A stretch of 48,698 nucleotides of DNA from contig NZ_JAKGUG010000007.1 in assembly GCF_021568855.1 (NCBI RefSeq), forward strand, positions 94,638-143,335, in the 5' to 3' direction. The stretch is from Dethiosulfovibrio russensis (lineage in GTDB: Bacteria > Synergistota > Synergistia > Synergistales > Dethiosulfovibrionaceae). The position numbers and the translations under genes are program-made. The first letter of the stretch is position 1; each line of letters begins with the position of its first letter. Shown here piece after piece: positions 8,413 through 17,265 of the stretch. The notes under the pieces are model-generated. The model worked only from the letters and a program-made list of their open reading frames with translations. It was not told the DNA's origin and searched no databases.

Positions 8413-9366
8413 ATGTCGGTACAATACAAGGATTACTACGAGATTCTGGGCGTTTCCAAAAGCGCCGAGGAGTCGGAGATAAAGAGAGCATACAGGAAGC
8501 TGGCCAAGAAGTATCATCCCGACGTGAACAAGAGCACCGAGGGAGAGAAGAGATATAAGGAGGTCAACGAGGCCTACGAGGTGCTTCGGGATCCCAAGAA
8601 GAGAAAGCTGTACGACGAGCTTGGCCCCAACTGGCAGAACGGCCAGGATTTCGCCCCTCCCGGCGAGGGATACGGAGGCTACGGCCCCGGGGGCAGAAGG
8701 GTTCACATGGATTTCGGCGGGGATATGGGGGGCTTCAGCGATTTCTTCAAGACCATCTTCGGCAACATGGGCGGGATGGGAATGGACGGTATGTCCATGG
8801 AAGACGATATGTTTTTCGGAGGAGGGGGCCAATCCAGAGGACGGGATCAGTCGGTGACCCTGGAGATTCCCCTTTCCGACGCGGCAAAAGCTCCCATAAA
8901 AAGAAAGATGACCTTGCAGGGGCCGAGAGGACGAAGGACCTTGGAGGTGAATCTTCCGAGAGGCATCGCCGACGGCAGCAAGCTGACCCTTAAAGGCCAG
9001 GGAGGGCAGTCCGGAGGGAGCCCCAGAGGGGATCTGCATATCACGGTCAAGTTGATCGAGGATTCCAGATTCGAGGTAAGAGGACACGATCTGACGACCA
9101 CGGTCAAGGTAACCCCCTGGGACGCAGCCTTGGGGATGGACGCTCTAGCCGTTTCCACCCTGGACGGATCGGTGAAGATAAAGCTGCCTCAGGGAACCCA
9201 GACCGGCAGGAGACTGAGGCTTAAGGGAAAGGGACTTCCCCTCAGAGGCAGCGGCAACGGAGATCTTTACGTGAAGATCGAGATCGTGATTCCGGAGAAG
9301 CTGACAGATCGAGAGAGAGAGCTTTTCGAGGCTCTTCGAGAGGAATCGACCTTCGCTCCCAAATAA
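8413..9366 (+). CDS. DnaJ/CbpA-family co-chaperone (no zinc finger)
   Basis: Cytosolic J-domain protein of 317 aa that stimulates DnaK ATPase and hands over unfolded substrates. The J-domain is at residues about 5-70 with the HPD motif at 35-37 (KKYHPDVNK). A Gly/Phe/Met-rich linker runs from about 75 to 145. Two beta-rich C-terminal substrate-binding domains follow. The CxxCxGxG zinc-binding repeats of class I DnaJ are missing, so this is class II (CbpA/DnaJ2 type). GGAGG precedes the ATG at 8413. It has its own promoter and a strong terminator, with no dnaK or grpE nearby, so it is probably a secondary co-chaperone. Confidence 0.92.
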   Translation: MSVQYKDYYEILGVSKSAEESEIKRAYRKLAKKYHPDVNKSTEGEKRYKEVNEAYEVLRDPKKRKLYDELGPNWQNGQDFAPPGEGYGGYGPGGRRVHMDFGGDMGGFSDFFKTIFGNMGGMGMDGMSMEDDMFFGGGGQSRGRDQSVTLEIPLSDAAKAPIKRKMTLQGPRGRRTLEVNLPRGIADGSKLTLKGQGGQSGGSPRGDLHITVKLIEDSRFEVRGHDLTTTVKVTPWDAALGMDALAVSTLDGSVKIKLPQGTQTGRRLRLKGKGLPLRGSGNGDLYVKIEIVIPEKLTDRERELFEALREESTFAPK

Positions 9367-9398
9367 AGAGAGAGGCCCGGCCGGGCCTCTCTCTTTTT
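9365..9398 (+). terminator. Rho-independent terminator of the dnaJ-family gene
   Basis: A 32-nt perfect palindrome (9365-9396) with core GGCCCGGCCGGGCC and arms ending in AAAGAGAG/CTCTCTTT runs straight into a T tract. It starts at the stop codon. Confidence 0.85.
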
Positions 9399-9449
9399 CG
9401 TCTAACTTGCGTTTTTATCGGGACTCCAGTTTATAGCGCTATCCTTAGA

Positions 9450-9566
9450 ACCGTAATGGGATCGGCACTATGCTATCTCTATAGCACCACCGTTTATCCT
9501 GTAGACGATTCTGTCGAAACGATTTATCCTGCGACTCCACCAACCGGCAAGATCGCCTTTCAGACC
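9450..9566 (-). pseudogene. Eroded C-terminus of a YoeB/Txe-family toxin
   Basis: Reading the minus strand from 9566 gives GLKGDLAGWWSRRI, then RIVYRINGGAIEIA, a TAG stop at 9468-9470, and in the same frame CRSHYG. YoeB-type mRNA interferases end with LK-x-L-G-x-WSRRI, RLVY and CRYHY in this order, so this is the last third of such a toxin. About 50 N-terminal residues are missing, and an amber codon separates the catalytic tail (His-Tyr) from the rest. It lies directly behind the antitoxin and overlaps its end, as expected after an internal deletion. It cannot encode an active toxin. Confidence 0.75.
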
Positions 9567-9838
9567 AGGTCTTTATCATCTTCCGTACCCACCAGTTCGT
9601 GGGAAGAGCCCTTCCCTGCCTCCAACGATGCGATAGATTTCCTCAAACGTTCCATATTAGCAGGAAAGTAAAAGGGGTCTTTAACCTTCAAGTCGAAAGG
9701 TAAACCTCCCTCGTTGACGACACTATGGAAAAACATCCTTATAGCACTTGCCGTGTCGATTCCCAACGTCTGAAATATCTCTACCGCTTCGTTTTTAATT
9801 CCGTCGTCTATCTTCGCTTGAACGAGAACCTTACCCAT
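9560..9838 (-). CDS. RelB/DinJ-family antitoxin (orphan)
   Basis: Protein of 92 aa. The N-terminal half (KVLVQAKIDDGIKNEAVEIF, then LGIDTASAIRMFFHSVV) is the ribbon-helix-helix DNA-binding domain of RelB/DinJ antitoxins. The C-terminal half (LRKSIASLEAGKG, HELV) is the flexible toxin-binding arm. The Shine-Dalgarno AAGGAGGTG precedes an ATG at 9838. Such proteins neutralise a RelE-superfamily toxin and repress their own operon. The expected toxin gene is reduced to the pseudogene just downstream, so this antitoxin stands alone. It could still repress DNA or shield the cell against related toxins. Confidence 0.85.
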   Translation of the reverse strand: MGKVLVQAKIDDGIKNEAVEIFQTLGIDTASAIRMFFHSVVNEGGLPFDLKVKDPFYFPANMERLRKSIASLEAGKGSSHELVGTEDDKDLV

Positions 9839-9888
9839 GGAGACACCTCCTTCGACGGATCGATCTTAAGCATCTACTTGCTAAAAGC

Positions 9889-9900
9889 ATACCATGGTAT
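9889..9900. promoter_or_regulatory. Palindrome upstream of the antitoxin, possible operator
   Basis: ATACCATGGTAT is a perfect 12-bp palindrome about 50 bp upstream of the antitoxin ATG. Ribbon-helix-helix antitoxins bind short palindromes at such places. The assignment is positional only. Confidence 0.35.
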
Positions 9901-9934
9901 TTAAAAACAGGCAAACAACATACCTTCCGTGGAT

Positions 9935-12079
9935 CTATCCCTCTATCGCCGGGGGGGTTCCATCCGAGGGCTTCAGGCGGTATATGGAGGTCAGCTCCCG
10001 CAGCTCTACGAGCTGGTTATGCTGGTCCTCCCTTATCATCTGAAGGTTCTCCATGCGAGAGGCCATTTCCTTGGCTGCCCTCTCGGTATCCTTGGCGGAG
10101 TCTCGGCCTCCGTTGAGCATGGAGGCTATGGTATCAATGGCCCGGGCTATCTCCTGGGTGCTGGCGGTCTGTTCCTCCGAGGCGGCCGCTATGGACTGGA
10201 TTCCCTCCGCCATGGAGGCCACTCCTCCCGTCACCTCCGAGATCTTGGCCGCCGCCTGTTTCGAACGCTCCAGCAGATCGGCCATGACTGTTCCGGCTTC
10301 CCTGGTGTCCTCCGCGGCTACGGACATGTCCTTTTGGACTTCCTCTATGACCCTACGGATGTTCGAGGCGGCTTCGTTGCTTTCCTCCGCCAGTTTACGG
10401 ACCTCTTCCGCCACTACCGCGAAGCCTCGACCGGCGTCTCCGGCCCTGGCCGCCTCTATGGCGGCGTTCAGCGCCAATAGGTTGGTCTGGTCCGCTATGG
10501 TGGCTATGGTGTTGACGAAGCCGCTTATTCCCTCCACCGATTTGCCAAGTTCCGCCACTGCTTCCTCTACCCGACCGCTGACCTCTCCGGCTTTGCCGGT
10601 TCCGTCCGTCACCGCCTCGACCGATCTGCGCCCCTCCTCGGCGTTCTCCGATACCACGCTGGCCTGTTCGCTCAACTCGGTCACGACCTGGGTGGAGCTG
10701 GCGACTCCGGAGGATACTTCCTCCACTCCGGCGTTGGTCTCCTCGGCGGAGGCCGCTATGGAGTCCACCATCTCGGCGACGGCTTTGGAGGCTTCGTCCA
10801 CCGAGGTCAGCGATTCGTGGACGTCTCGGGATATTTCGTTCATGGCCTTGGATCCTTCGGCTATCCGGCGGTTCATGTCCTCCACCTTCTGAACCAGGGC
10901 CCGGTATTCCTCCAGGATGCGGCCGAAGGCGGCCATGACTTTCTTTATCTCGTTGCGGTTGGACGAGTCTCCGCTTATCTCCATGGACAGGTCTCCCTCG
11001 GCTATGCGGTCCGCAACCGTCACGACCTCCTTAAGAGGAGACATCAGCTTGATCACGGCGAAGGCCAGAAGGACCAGGCCGACCACCGCCAGGGGCAGGG
11101 TCCAGAGCAGGAGTCCTCTCTTCATGGCTCCGACCGGGGCCATGGCAAGGTCGGCGTTGACCACCATCATGGCGTACCAGTCGGTTCCCTCTACCTTCTG
11201 GACGTAGCCCATGGACCTACGGCCCTCGAAGTCGTATTCAAACCTCACTGGCTCGGTCGTGTCGAAAAGCCCCGCCGATTTACAGGCTTTCCAGAGGGGA
11301 GGGCAGCTCTCCGACATGGAGACTCCCCTCTCCAACTTGGGATGGATGACCACCGCTCCGTCTTTGTCGAAGATTATGCCGTAGCTCCCCTCTCCGAGGC
11401 TGGAGTAGGCCACGCGCCATTCGACGGTCTGAAGGGAAGTTCCGGAGAAGACTACCATCCTGACGTCGCCGTCGGCATCGATCACGGCCTTGTAGCAGGC
11501 CAGATGAGGTACTCCGTCTATCTCTACGATGTCCTCGTAATCTCCTTTGTTCTCCACGGTGGCTTTGTACAGAGGAGAGGCCTTGTCGTAGAGACTTCCC
11601 CACAGGACGTTGCCGTCGGAATCCTTGAGGGTAGTGGCGACGCGGACCAGGCCTTCGTCCACCACCTGCAGGACGGAAAACTGGCTTCCCATGGCGTTCT
11701 GCCATTCCTGGACCAGCATCTCGTCTCCGGTTATCTGCTGTAGTCCGTCGTCCATTATGAAGATCTTAGGTACCTGACGATCGCCGATAGGGATAGTCTC
11801 CTGGTTCTCGAAGACCCTCTTGCTGGCCAGCCTCTGGACCACTATGTTTACGTAGGATCGGTTGCTGATCCTCAGGGTCTCTATTTCCTGGGCCACCCCG
11901 GTCTGGAGGCTTTCGACGAACCCCAGACCTCCGTCGTCTATGGTCCGCTCCAACATCCTTCCGGCCCTGACGGACGCCACTCCTACTACCACCGCAAGCA
12001 GGACGGCTATTATGACGCCGACCACCACCACTACCTGAACGCCTACGGACAACCCCTTGATGTCTGCCTGTCCACTCAC
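9935..12079 (-). CDS. Methyl-accepting chemotaxis protein (double-Cache type)
   Basis: Transmembrane chemoreceptor of 714 aa. TM1 lies at about residues 12-32. A large periplasmic dCache-like sensor (about 35-325) contains the paired motifs [14 protein letters not shown] and [18 protein letters not shown]2 lies at about 328-350, then HAMP, then the methyl-accepting coiled coil with tip [20 protein letters not shown] near residue 540. The start is a GTG at 12079 with GGGAGGT 7 nt upstream. It is transcribed divergently from nikA, but nothing shows a functional link. It differs from the other two receptors in the window mainly in the sensor. The ligand is unknown. Confidence 0.95.
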   Translation of the reverse strand: MSGQADIKGLSVGVQVVVVVGVIIAVLLAVVVGVASVRAGRMLERTIDDGGLGFVESLQTGVAQEIETLRISNRSYVNIVVQRLASKRVFENQETIPIGDRQVPKIFIMDDGLQQITGDEMLVQEWQNAMGSQFSVLQVVDEGLVRVATTLKDSDGNVLWGSLYDKASPLYKATVENKGDYEDIVEIDGVPHLACYKAVIDADGDVRMVVFSGTSLQTVEWRVAYSSLGEGSYGIIFDKDGAVVIHPKLERGVSMSESCPPLWKACKSAGLFDTTEPVRFEYDFEGRRSMGYVQKVEGTDWYAMMVVNADLAMAPVGAMKRGLLLWTLPLAVVGLVLLAFAVIKLMSPLKEVVTVADRIAEGDLSMEISGDSSNRNEIKKVMAAFGRILEEYRALVQKVEDMNRRIAEGSKAMNEISRDVHESLTSVDEASKAVAEMVDSIAASAEETNAGVEEVSSGVASSTQVVTELSEQASVVSENAEEGRRSVEAVTDGTGKAGEVSGRVEEAVAELGKSVEGISGFVNTIATIADQTNLLALNAAIEAARAGDAGRGFAVVAEEVRKLAEESNEAASNIRRVIEEVQKDMSVAAEDTREAGTVMADLLERSKQAAAKISEVTGGVASMAEGIQSIAAASEEQTASTQEIARAIDTIASMLNGGRDSAKDTERAAKEMASRMENLQMIREDQHNQLVELRELTSIYRLKPSDGTPPAIEG

Positions 12080-12186
12080 GAAAGAGACCTCCCTTACTTT
12101 TCTTATTTAAATTATTGTACCACCTGCAATGGAAATTGAATGGGACTTTGAACCCAGGCATATTCGTGCTACTTATTTCTATTTAT

Positions 12187-12215
12187 TTGACACTAAGCAC
12201 CTCCCTAGTTACACT
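12187..12215 (+). promoter_or_regulatory. Promoter of the nikABCDE operon
   Basis: A perfect TTGACA (12187-12192), 17 nt, and TACACT (12210-12215) lie 39 bp upstream of the nikA ATG. No clear NikR palindrome (GTATGA-N16-TCATAC) is visible. ATTCATAAC followed by GATCAT near the start site is too weak to call. Confidence 0.7.
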
Positions 12216-12253
12216 CTACGAAATTCATAACACTGATCATAGGAGGCAAAAAC

Positions 12254-13861
12254 ATGAGAAGATCAAGGTTGTTAATTTCTTTGGCCGTCGCCCTTTCTGC
12301 GATCGTTCTGTCCACGGCCGTTTGGGCACAGGAAAGCTCGAAAAAAACGAGGGTCGTGTATTCGTGGCCCAGTTACGCCGGACCCCTTCTACCTCATATG
12401 TACAGTCCAAGTCAGATGTACGCCCAGCGCATGGTGTACGACCCTCTGGTGGAGTACGAGGAAGACGGATCCTACAGTCCCGCTCTGGCGACGTCCTGGG
12501 ACATCTCTCCGGACGGCAAGGTCTATACCTTCAGACTCAGAGAGGGGGTGGAGTTCTCCGACGGCACGCCTTTCGATGCCGAGGCCGTGGTGATGAATTT
12601 TGACGCCATAAAGGCTAACGAGAAAAGACATAAATGGATGGACCTGGTCACTCAGATCGATGGCTGGGAGTCGGTGGACGAACACACCTTCCGGCTGACG
12701 CTGAAAAACGCGTACTACCCGGCTCTGGCCGAACTGAGCCTGATAAGACCTTTCAGGTTCCTGTCTCCCTCGGCATTTCCCGACGACGGAGATACTTCCA
12801 AGAGTATAAAGGCCCCTATCGGAACCGGACCCTGGATGCTAGTCGAGTCTAAAAAGGGAGAATACGACCTTTTTAAGGCCAATCCTCACTCCTGGAGGGG
12901 CAAACAAGACGTAGACGAGATCATGGTCAAGGTTATATCGGACCCCACCGCAAGAGCGCTGGCATTCGAGACCGGAGAGATAGACCTGATATACGGAGCT
13001 AGCACGGGGCAGATAGACATGGAGACCTTCAATCGCTACCGTTCCATGGACGGTATCGTCACAGGTCTGTCCGGCCCCCTCGAGGGACGAAACATCGCGA
13101 TGAACTCCGGCAGGTTTCCCACCGACGATCCCTCGGTAAGGCAGGCTATTCTTCACGGGGTGGACAGAAAAGCCATAGTGAAACACGTTTTTCTAGGAAT
13201 GGAATACCCGGCGGAAACCCTGTTCGCGAAAAACCGACCCTACTGCGATCTGAATCTGAAGCCATACGTCTACGATCCCAAACTTTCGGCAAAAATACTG
13301 GATAAAGCCGGATGGGAAAAAAATGACGATTCCCCCTTCAGGAAAAAAGACGGGGCTCCTCTAACCCTGGATTTCTGTTTCATAGGGACCAACGCTCTCC
13401 AGAAGGCATCGGCGGAGGCCATTCAGGGAGATCTGAGAAAAATCGGAATCGACGTCAGGCTCGTGGCGGAAGAGGCGGACTCGTACTATAAGAGACAGAA
13501 ATCCGGCGAATTCGGGATGATATTTTCATCGACCTGGGGAGCTCCCTACGACCCTCAATCCTACTGTAGCTCCATGAGGATCCCGTCCCATGCGGATTAC
13601 CAGGCTCAGTCTGGACTGAAGATGAAGGAGAAACTGGATCGCAGCATATCCGAAGTCTTGATCACAGTGGACGAGAAGGAAAGAGCCGATCTCTATCGGT
13701 ATATATTGACGACGCTGCACGAAGAAGCCATATATATGCCGCTTTCGTTTTCCACCGCGATAAAAGTCTACAGGGAATGCAATTTATCGGACATTCCCTT
13801 CAGGCCGACTCCCTACGATATTCCCTTCGAACGGATAAGTCTTCCGAAGAACGGTATTTAG
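12254..13861 (+). CDS. nikA: Nickel-binding periplasmic protein NikA
   Basis: Periplasmic substrate-binding protein of 535 aa from the SBP_bac_5 family. A Sec signal peptide (about residues 1-25, ending TAVWAQ) is visible. The mature protein resembles E. coli NikA nearly throughout: GPLLPHMYSPSQMYAQ, AYYPALAELSLIRPFRF (with the arginine that contacts the metal chelate), KAPIGTGPW, TWGAPYDP, and MRIPSHADYQAQ (with the histidine that binds nickel in NikA). These go beyond generic DppA/OppA similarity. AGGAGG precedes the ATG at 12254. It heads a five-gene operon in E. coli order. Specificity for nickel over other metal chelates is inferred from this similarity. Confidence 0.9.
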   Translation: MRRSRLLISLAVALSAIVLSTAVWAQESSKKTRVVYSWPSYAGPLLPHMYSPSQMYAQRMVYDPLVEYEEDGSYSPALATSWDISPDGKVYTFRLREGVEFSDGTPFDAEAVVMNFDAIKANEKRHKWMDLVTQIDGWESVDEHTFRLTLKNAYYPALAELSLIRPFRFLSPSAFPDDGDTSKSIKAPIGTGPWMLVESKKGEYDLFKANPHSWRGKQDVDEIMVKVISDPTARALAFETGEIDLIYGASTGQIDMETFNRYRSMDGIVTGLSGPLEGRNIAMNSGRFPTDDPSVRQAILHGVDRKAIVKHVFLGMEYPAETLFAKNRPYCDLNLKPYVYDPKLSAKILDKAGWEKNDDSPFRKKDGAPLTLDFCFIGTNALQKASAEAIQGDLRKIGIDVRLVAEEADSYYKRQKSGEFGMIFSSTWGAPYDPQSYCSSMRIPSHADYQAQSGLKMKEKLDRSISEVLITVDEKERADLYRYILTTLHEEAIYMPLSFSTAIKVYRECNLSDIPFRPTPYDIPFERISLPKNGI

Positions 13862-13876
13862 AACACGATATCGAAA

Positions 13877-14818
13877 ATGATTCGATATATATCCAAAAGA
13901 GTGGCCCAGCTCATACCATTGCTTGTTATCGTATCGATCGTGGTGTTTCTCGTCCTCAGACTGGGACAGGGAGATCCGGCCATGACATATCTGCGCCTGT
14001 CAGGGATACCTCCGACTGACCAGGCCCTCGCCACCGCCAGAGAGGAACTGGGGCTGAACTCGTCTCTGCCAGTTCAATATATACGCTGGGCTACGAAAGC
14101 GATCCACCTGGATTTCGGAAAATCCTACGTGACTGGAAACCCGGTATTTCCGGAGATCATATACTACATGCCCAACACGTTGAAACTGGCGGCGTTTTCT
14201 CTGGCTCTGACGCTTGCGGTAAGTCTGCCCCTGGGAATGTGGGCCGCACTCAACAGAGACCGTCTGCCGGACCATTCCACCAGGTTCCTGGCCTTCACAG
14301 GGGTTTCCATGCCTGGTTTCTGGCTGGCGTACCTGTTGATATGGCTGTTCTCCATAAAGCTCAAGTGGCTACCCTCCATGGGACTTGGGGGCCCTGCTCA
14401 CATGATAATGCCAGCCATATCGATGTCTCTGATGTCCATATGCATAAACATCAGGCTGATAAGGGGAAGCGTTCTGGAAAACCTTCACGCCCGCTGGGGA
14501 CTTTACGGTCGACTGAGAGGTCTTCCTGAAAAAATCGTAATAGGAAAACACGTACTGGTAAACTCGCTGATACCGATAGTGACCGCAGTAGGAATGCACA
14601 TAGGCGAGCTGTTCGGAGGAGCGGTGGTGGCCGAAACCATCTTCTCATGGCCCGGGGTAGGCCGATACGCCGTCTCGGCGATCTACAACAGGGATTATCC
14701 GGTGATGCAGTGTTTCATACTCATGATGACGGTGATATTCGTGGTGATGAATCTGGCGATAGATATTCTATATGCCTGGCTCGATCCGAGGATAAGACTG
14801 GAAGGGGGACAAAGCTGA
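13877..14818 (+). CDS. nikB: Nickel ABC transporter permease NikB
   Basis: Inner-membrane permease of 313 aa with six predicted TM helices. The N-terminal MIRYISKRVAQLIPLL and the loop LRLGQGDPAMTYLRLS are typical of the first permease of NikBC/DppBC pairs, and IGELFGGAVVAETIFSWPG is the EAA-like loop that contacts the ATPases. INRDYPV-type ending (YNRDYPVMQCF) and LDPRIR are as in E. coli NikB. It begins 15 bp after nikA. Its stop at 14816-14818 immediately precedes the nikC start at 14820, consistent with translational coupling. Confidence 0.92.
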   Translation: MIRYISKRVAQLIPLLVIVSIVVFLVLRLGQGDPAMTYLRLSGIPPTDQALATAREELGLNSSLPVQYIRWATKAIHLDFGKSYVTGNPVFPEIIYYMPNTLKLAAFSLALTLAVSLPLGMWAALNRDRLPDHSTRFLAFTGVSMPGFWLAYLLIWLFSIKLKWLPSMGLGGPAHMIMPAISMSLMSICINIRLIRGSVLENLHARWGLYGRLRGLPEKIVIGKHVLVNSLIPIVTAVGMHIGELFGGAVVAETIFSWPGVGRYAVSAIYNRDYPVMQCFILMMTVIFVVMNLAIDILYAWLDPRIRLEGGQS

Positions 14819-14819
14819 G

Positions 14820-15641
14820 ATGCCATTAAGGAAGACCACTGTAGTGGGGCTTGCTCTACTAGCCCTGATAGCCCTGTCCGCCGTCGGAGCCTCTCGTCTT
14901 ACTCCCTGGGATCCCATGGAAGTCGACCTGGCTATGAAATTCGCACCTCCGGGAAACGGCCATGTCCTGGGCTGCGACCATCTGGGACGAGACGTCCTGT
15001 CCAGGCTTCTCTACGGAACCAGAGTCTCTATGGGATCGGTGGGCCTGATCCTGGGACTCGTTATGGGAACGGGGTTTGTCGTCGGGGCCGCCGCAGGATA
15101 TTTCGGAGGCAGGGTCGATACCCTTCTGATGAGACTCTGCGACGTGTTCCTTACCTTCCCCACGTTCATCCTCGCCATGTTTCTCATAGGTATCCTCGGA
15201 ACCGGAATGACCAACGTCATACTGGCGGTAGCCATGACCCATTGGGCCTGGTACGCCCGTATAGTCCGAAGCATGGTCCTGTCCATACGAAACAGGGATT
15301 ATATAATGGCCGCCAGGGTATCTGGAACCGGGCACTGGGGGATACTGTTCCGCCACATGATGCCTTCGGTCTTCTCCCAACTGGCGATACTGGCGACGAT
15401 GGATATAGGCCATATGATGCTACACGTTTCTGGTCTCTCCTTCCTTGGCCTGGGCGTAACCCCTCCGACTCCCGAATGGGGGGTCATGATAGCCGACGCC
15501 AGGGCCTACATCTGGACTCACCCGGAACTTATGGTCTACCCGGGAGCGATGATATTTCTCACCGTGATGGCCTGCAATCTTCTGGGAGACTCGCTTCGAG
15601 ACTCTCTGGACCCGGCCCTGGTAACGGAGGCTGCGGCATGA
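14820..15641 (+). CDS. nikC: Nickel ABC transporter permease NikC
   Basis: Second inner-membrane permease of 273 aa. Conserved segments are LGCDHLGRDVLSRLLYGTRV (residues about 44-63), HWAWYARIVRS, DIGHMMLHVSGLSFLGLGV and WGVMIADAR, which match NikC of E. coli more closely than DppC. It pairs with NikB to form the channel. The start ATG at 14820 follows the nikB stop by one base, with GGGGGACAAAG upstream. Its end overlaps nikD by 4 bp (ATGA). Confidence 0.92.
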   Translation: MPLRKTTVVGLALLALIALSAVGASRLTPWDPMEVDLAMKFAPPGNGHVLGCDHLGRDVLSRLLYGTRVSMGSVGLILGLVMGTGFVVGAAAGYFGGRVDTLLMRLCDVFLTFPTFILAMFLIGILGTGMTNVILAVAMTHWAWYARIVRSMVLSIRNRDYIMAARVSGTGHWGILFRHMMPSVFSQLAILATMDIGHMMLHVSGLSFLGLGVTPPTPEWGVMIADARAYIWTHPELMVYPGAMIFLTVMACNLLGDSLRDSLDPALVTEAAA

Positions 15642-16411
15642 ACTCGCCCTATCTGACCGTCAGGAACCTGAAGGTACGCTACGGTTCCAAAGAATTGGTG
15701 AAGGGAATTTCTCTAGATGCCTACAGAGGACGGATTCTGGGAATCCTGGGAGAGAGCGGATGCGGCAAATCATTGACCTGTCTAGGCATATTGGGACTTC
15801 TGCCGCCGGGATTATCCTCCTCCGGAAAGATAACTATAGAAGGGAAATCGACGACGGAATCGAGAGAATATCTGGACTCTTCGATCACCTCGATCATGCA
15901 GAACCCCGTGAGCTGTTTCGACCCTGTCTACACCGTAGGAAACCATTTTGCGGAGACCTTGAAAGCCCACGACATATCCGACTACTCCACCGTAGTCAAA
16001 GCCCTCGAAGAGGTGGGCCTGTCGAGGGAATCCAGGTTACTGGATCTATATCCTTTCCAGATGAGCGGCGGAATGCTTCAGAGGGTTATGATAGCCCTGG
16101 CCCTGGTTACGGAGGCTCCGTTCATCGTGGCCGACGAGCCAACCACAGACCTGGACGCCATAAACCAGACCAGAATATTGACCCTTCTGGGAAAACTCGT
16201 AAATCGCAGAAATCTGGGGATGATAATTGTGACCCATGATCTCGGAGTGCTGGCGAAGATGGCCGACGACGTCGTAGTGATGAAGGACGGTGTAATGGTT
16301 GACTCCGGAACAGTCGAAAACCTGTTCGATCACCCCGGATCGGACTACACCGCCGAGCTGGTAGAGGCTCACATGAAACTCTCGGGAGAGACGGAGGAAA
16401 TCCTATCGTGA
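15638..16411 (+). CDS. nikD: Nickel ABC transporter ATPase NikD
   Basis: ATP-binding subunit of 257 aa. Walker A GESGCGKS, Q-loop SIMQNP, signature MSGGMLQRV, Walker B FIVADEPTTDLD and H-loop IVTHDLG are all present. The start is the ATG at 15638, overlapping the nikC stop as ATGA. The same frame is open much further upstream, but that part only shadows nikC. It overlaps nikE by 4 bp. It powers nickel import together with NikE. Confidence 0.92.
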   Translation: MNSPYLTVRNLKVRYGSKELVKGISLDAYRGRILGILGESGCGKSLTCLGILGLLPPGLSSSGKITIEGKSTTESREYLDSSITSIMQNPVSCFDPVYTVGNHFAETLKAHDISDYSTVVKALEEVGLSRESRLLDLYPFQMSGGMLQRVMIALALVTEAPFIVADEPTTDLDAINQTRILTLLGKLVNRRNLGMIIVTHDLGVLAKMADDVVVMKDGVMVDSGTVENLFDHPGSDYTAELVEAHMKLSGETEEILS

Positions 16412-17208
16412 AGATTACCCCTGTGATCGAGCTATCGAGAGTCTCAAAAAGCTACAGAAGAGGCGGTTTCTTTCGAAAGGGAGAGAGAGTGGAGGTACTG
16501 AAGGAGATAGACCTGTCGATCCGACCGGGCGAATGCGTGGGATTGATAGGGCCCAGCGGTTCCGGCAAAAGCACCATGGGACGGATCCTGCTGGGACTGG
16601 AGTCTCCCGACGACGGAGAGGTTCGTATGATGGGAGAATCGATCTCCGCCGAAACCCATCTATCGAAAAACCGACGCAGGGCCGTTCAGGTGGTTTTCCA
16701 AAACGCCCCGGATTCGTGCAATCCCAGGATGACGGCCAGAGAGATACTGTCCGAACCGCTGAGAAACTTCGAAAAGCTCAGGGGTAGACGTCTAGAAGAG
16801 AAGATAGACTCTCTTTTGAAAAAGGTCGGCCTACTCTCTTCCGATAAAGGGAAACGCCCCGACCGTTTCAGCGGTGGAGAGCTTCAGCGTATATGCATAG
16901 CCAGAGCTCTGGCCCCCGGCCCCGATCTGATCCTATTGGACGAGGCGGTCAGTGCCCTAGACATGGTAGTCCAATCACAAATACTGGATCTATTGGACGA
17001 ACTGAGATTCGACCTGGGAACGGCCTATCTGTTCGTGACCCACGACCTTCGACTGGTAAGACGATTCTGCGACAGGGCCTTTCTGCTGGAGAACGGTCGT
17101 CTGGAACCCTTCGACCCCGCTACTTTCGCGGCGAATAAGCATCTCCCTCTGCTGGACGAGCTAGTAAAGGCGATGCCTCCGTCGAGACCGAATAGAAATA
17201 GAGGATGA
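16408..17208 (+). CDS. nikE: Nickel ABC transporter ATPase NikE
   Basis: Second ATP-binding subunit of 266 aa. Walker A GPSGSGKST, signature FSGGELQRICIARAL, Walker B LILLDEAVSALD and H-loop LFVTHDLR are present. The start is a GTG at 16408 overlapping the nikD stop as GTGA. It is the last gene of nikABCDE and is followed by a strong bidirectional terminator. No nikR or urease genes are in the window; the nickel enzyme served is unknown. Confidence 0.92.
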   Translation: MKITPVIELSRVSKSYRRGGFFRKGERVEVLKEIDLSIRPGECVGLIGPSGSGKSTMGRILLGLESPDDGEVRMMGESISAETHLSKNRRRAVQVVFQNAPDSCNPRMTAREILSEPLRNFEKLRGRRLEEKIDSLLKKVGLLSSDKGKRPDRFSGGELQRICIARALAPGPDLILLDEAVSALDMVVQSQILDLLDELRFDLGTAYLFVTHDLRLVRRFCDRAFLLENGRLEPFDPATFAANKHLPLLDELVKAMPPSRPNRNRG

Positions 17209-17212
17209 CACG

Positions 17213-17244
17213 AAAAGGGCCCTGCGTTTACGCAGGGCCCTTTT
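17213..17244. terminator. Bidirectional terminator between nikE and the BMP operon
   Basis: A perfect 14-bp stem AAAAGGGCCCTGCG/CGCAGGGCCCTTTT with a 4-nt loop (17213-17226 with 17231-17244). The A and T ends let it serve both convergent transcripts. Confidence 0.9.
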
Positions 17245-17265
17245 AATGAGAAAATCCGACGACGG

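Noticed and set aside
9456-9671. A 71-codon plus-strand ORF opposite the antitoxin and toxin remnant
   Set aside because: No Shine-Dalgarno and no domain, and the minus strand carries recognisable RelB and YoeB sequence.
12080-12253. NikR operator in the nikA leader
   Set aside because: The half-site-like ATTCATAAC and GATCAT are too short and too close to match the GTATGA-N16-TCATAC type.
15242-15637. Upstream extension of the nikD frame inside nikC
   Set aside because: The translation is low-complexity shadow of nikC. The ATGA overlap at 15638 is the normal coupled start.
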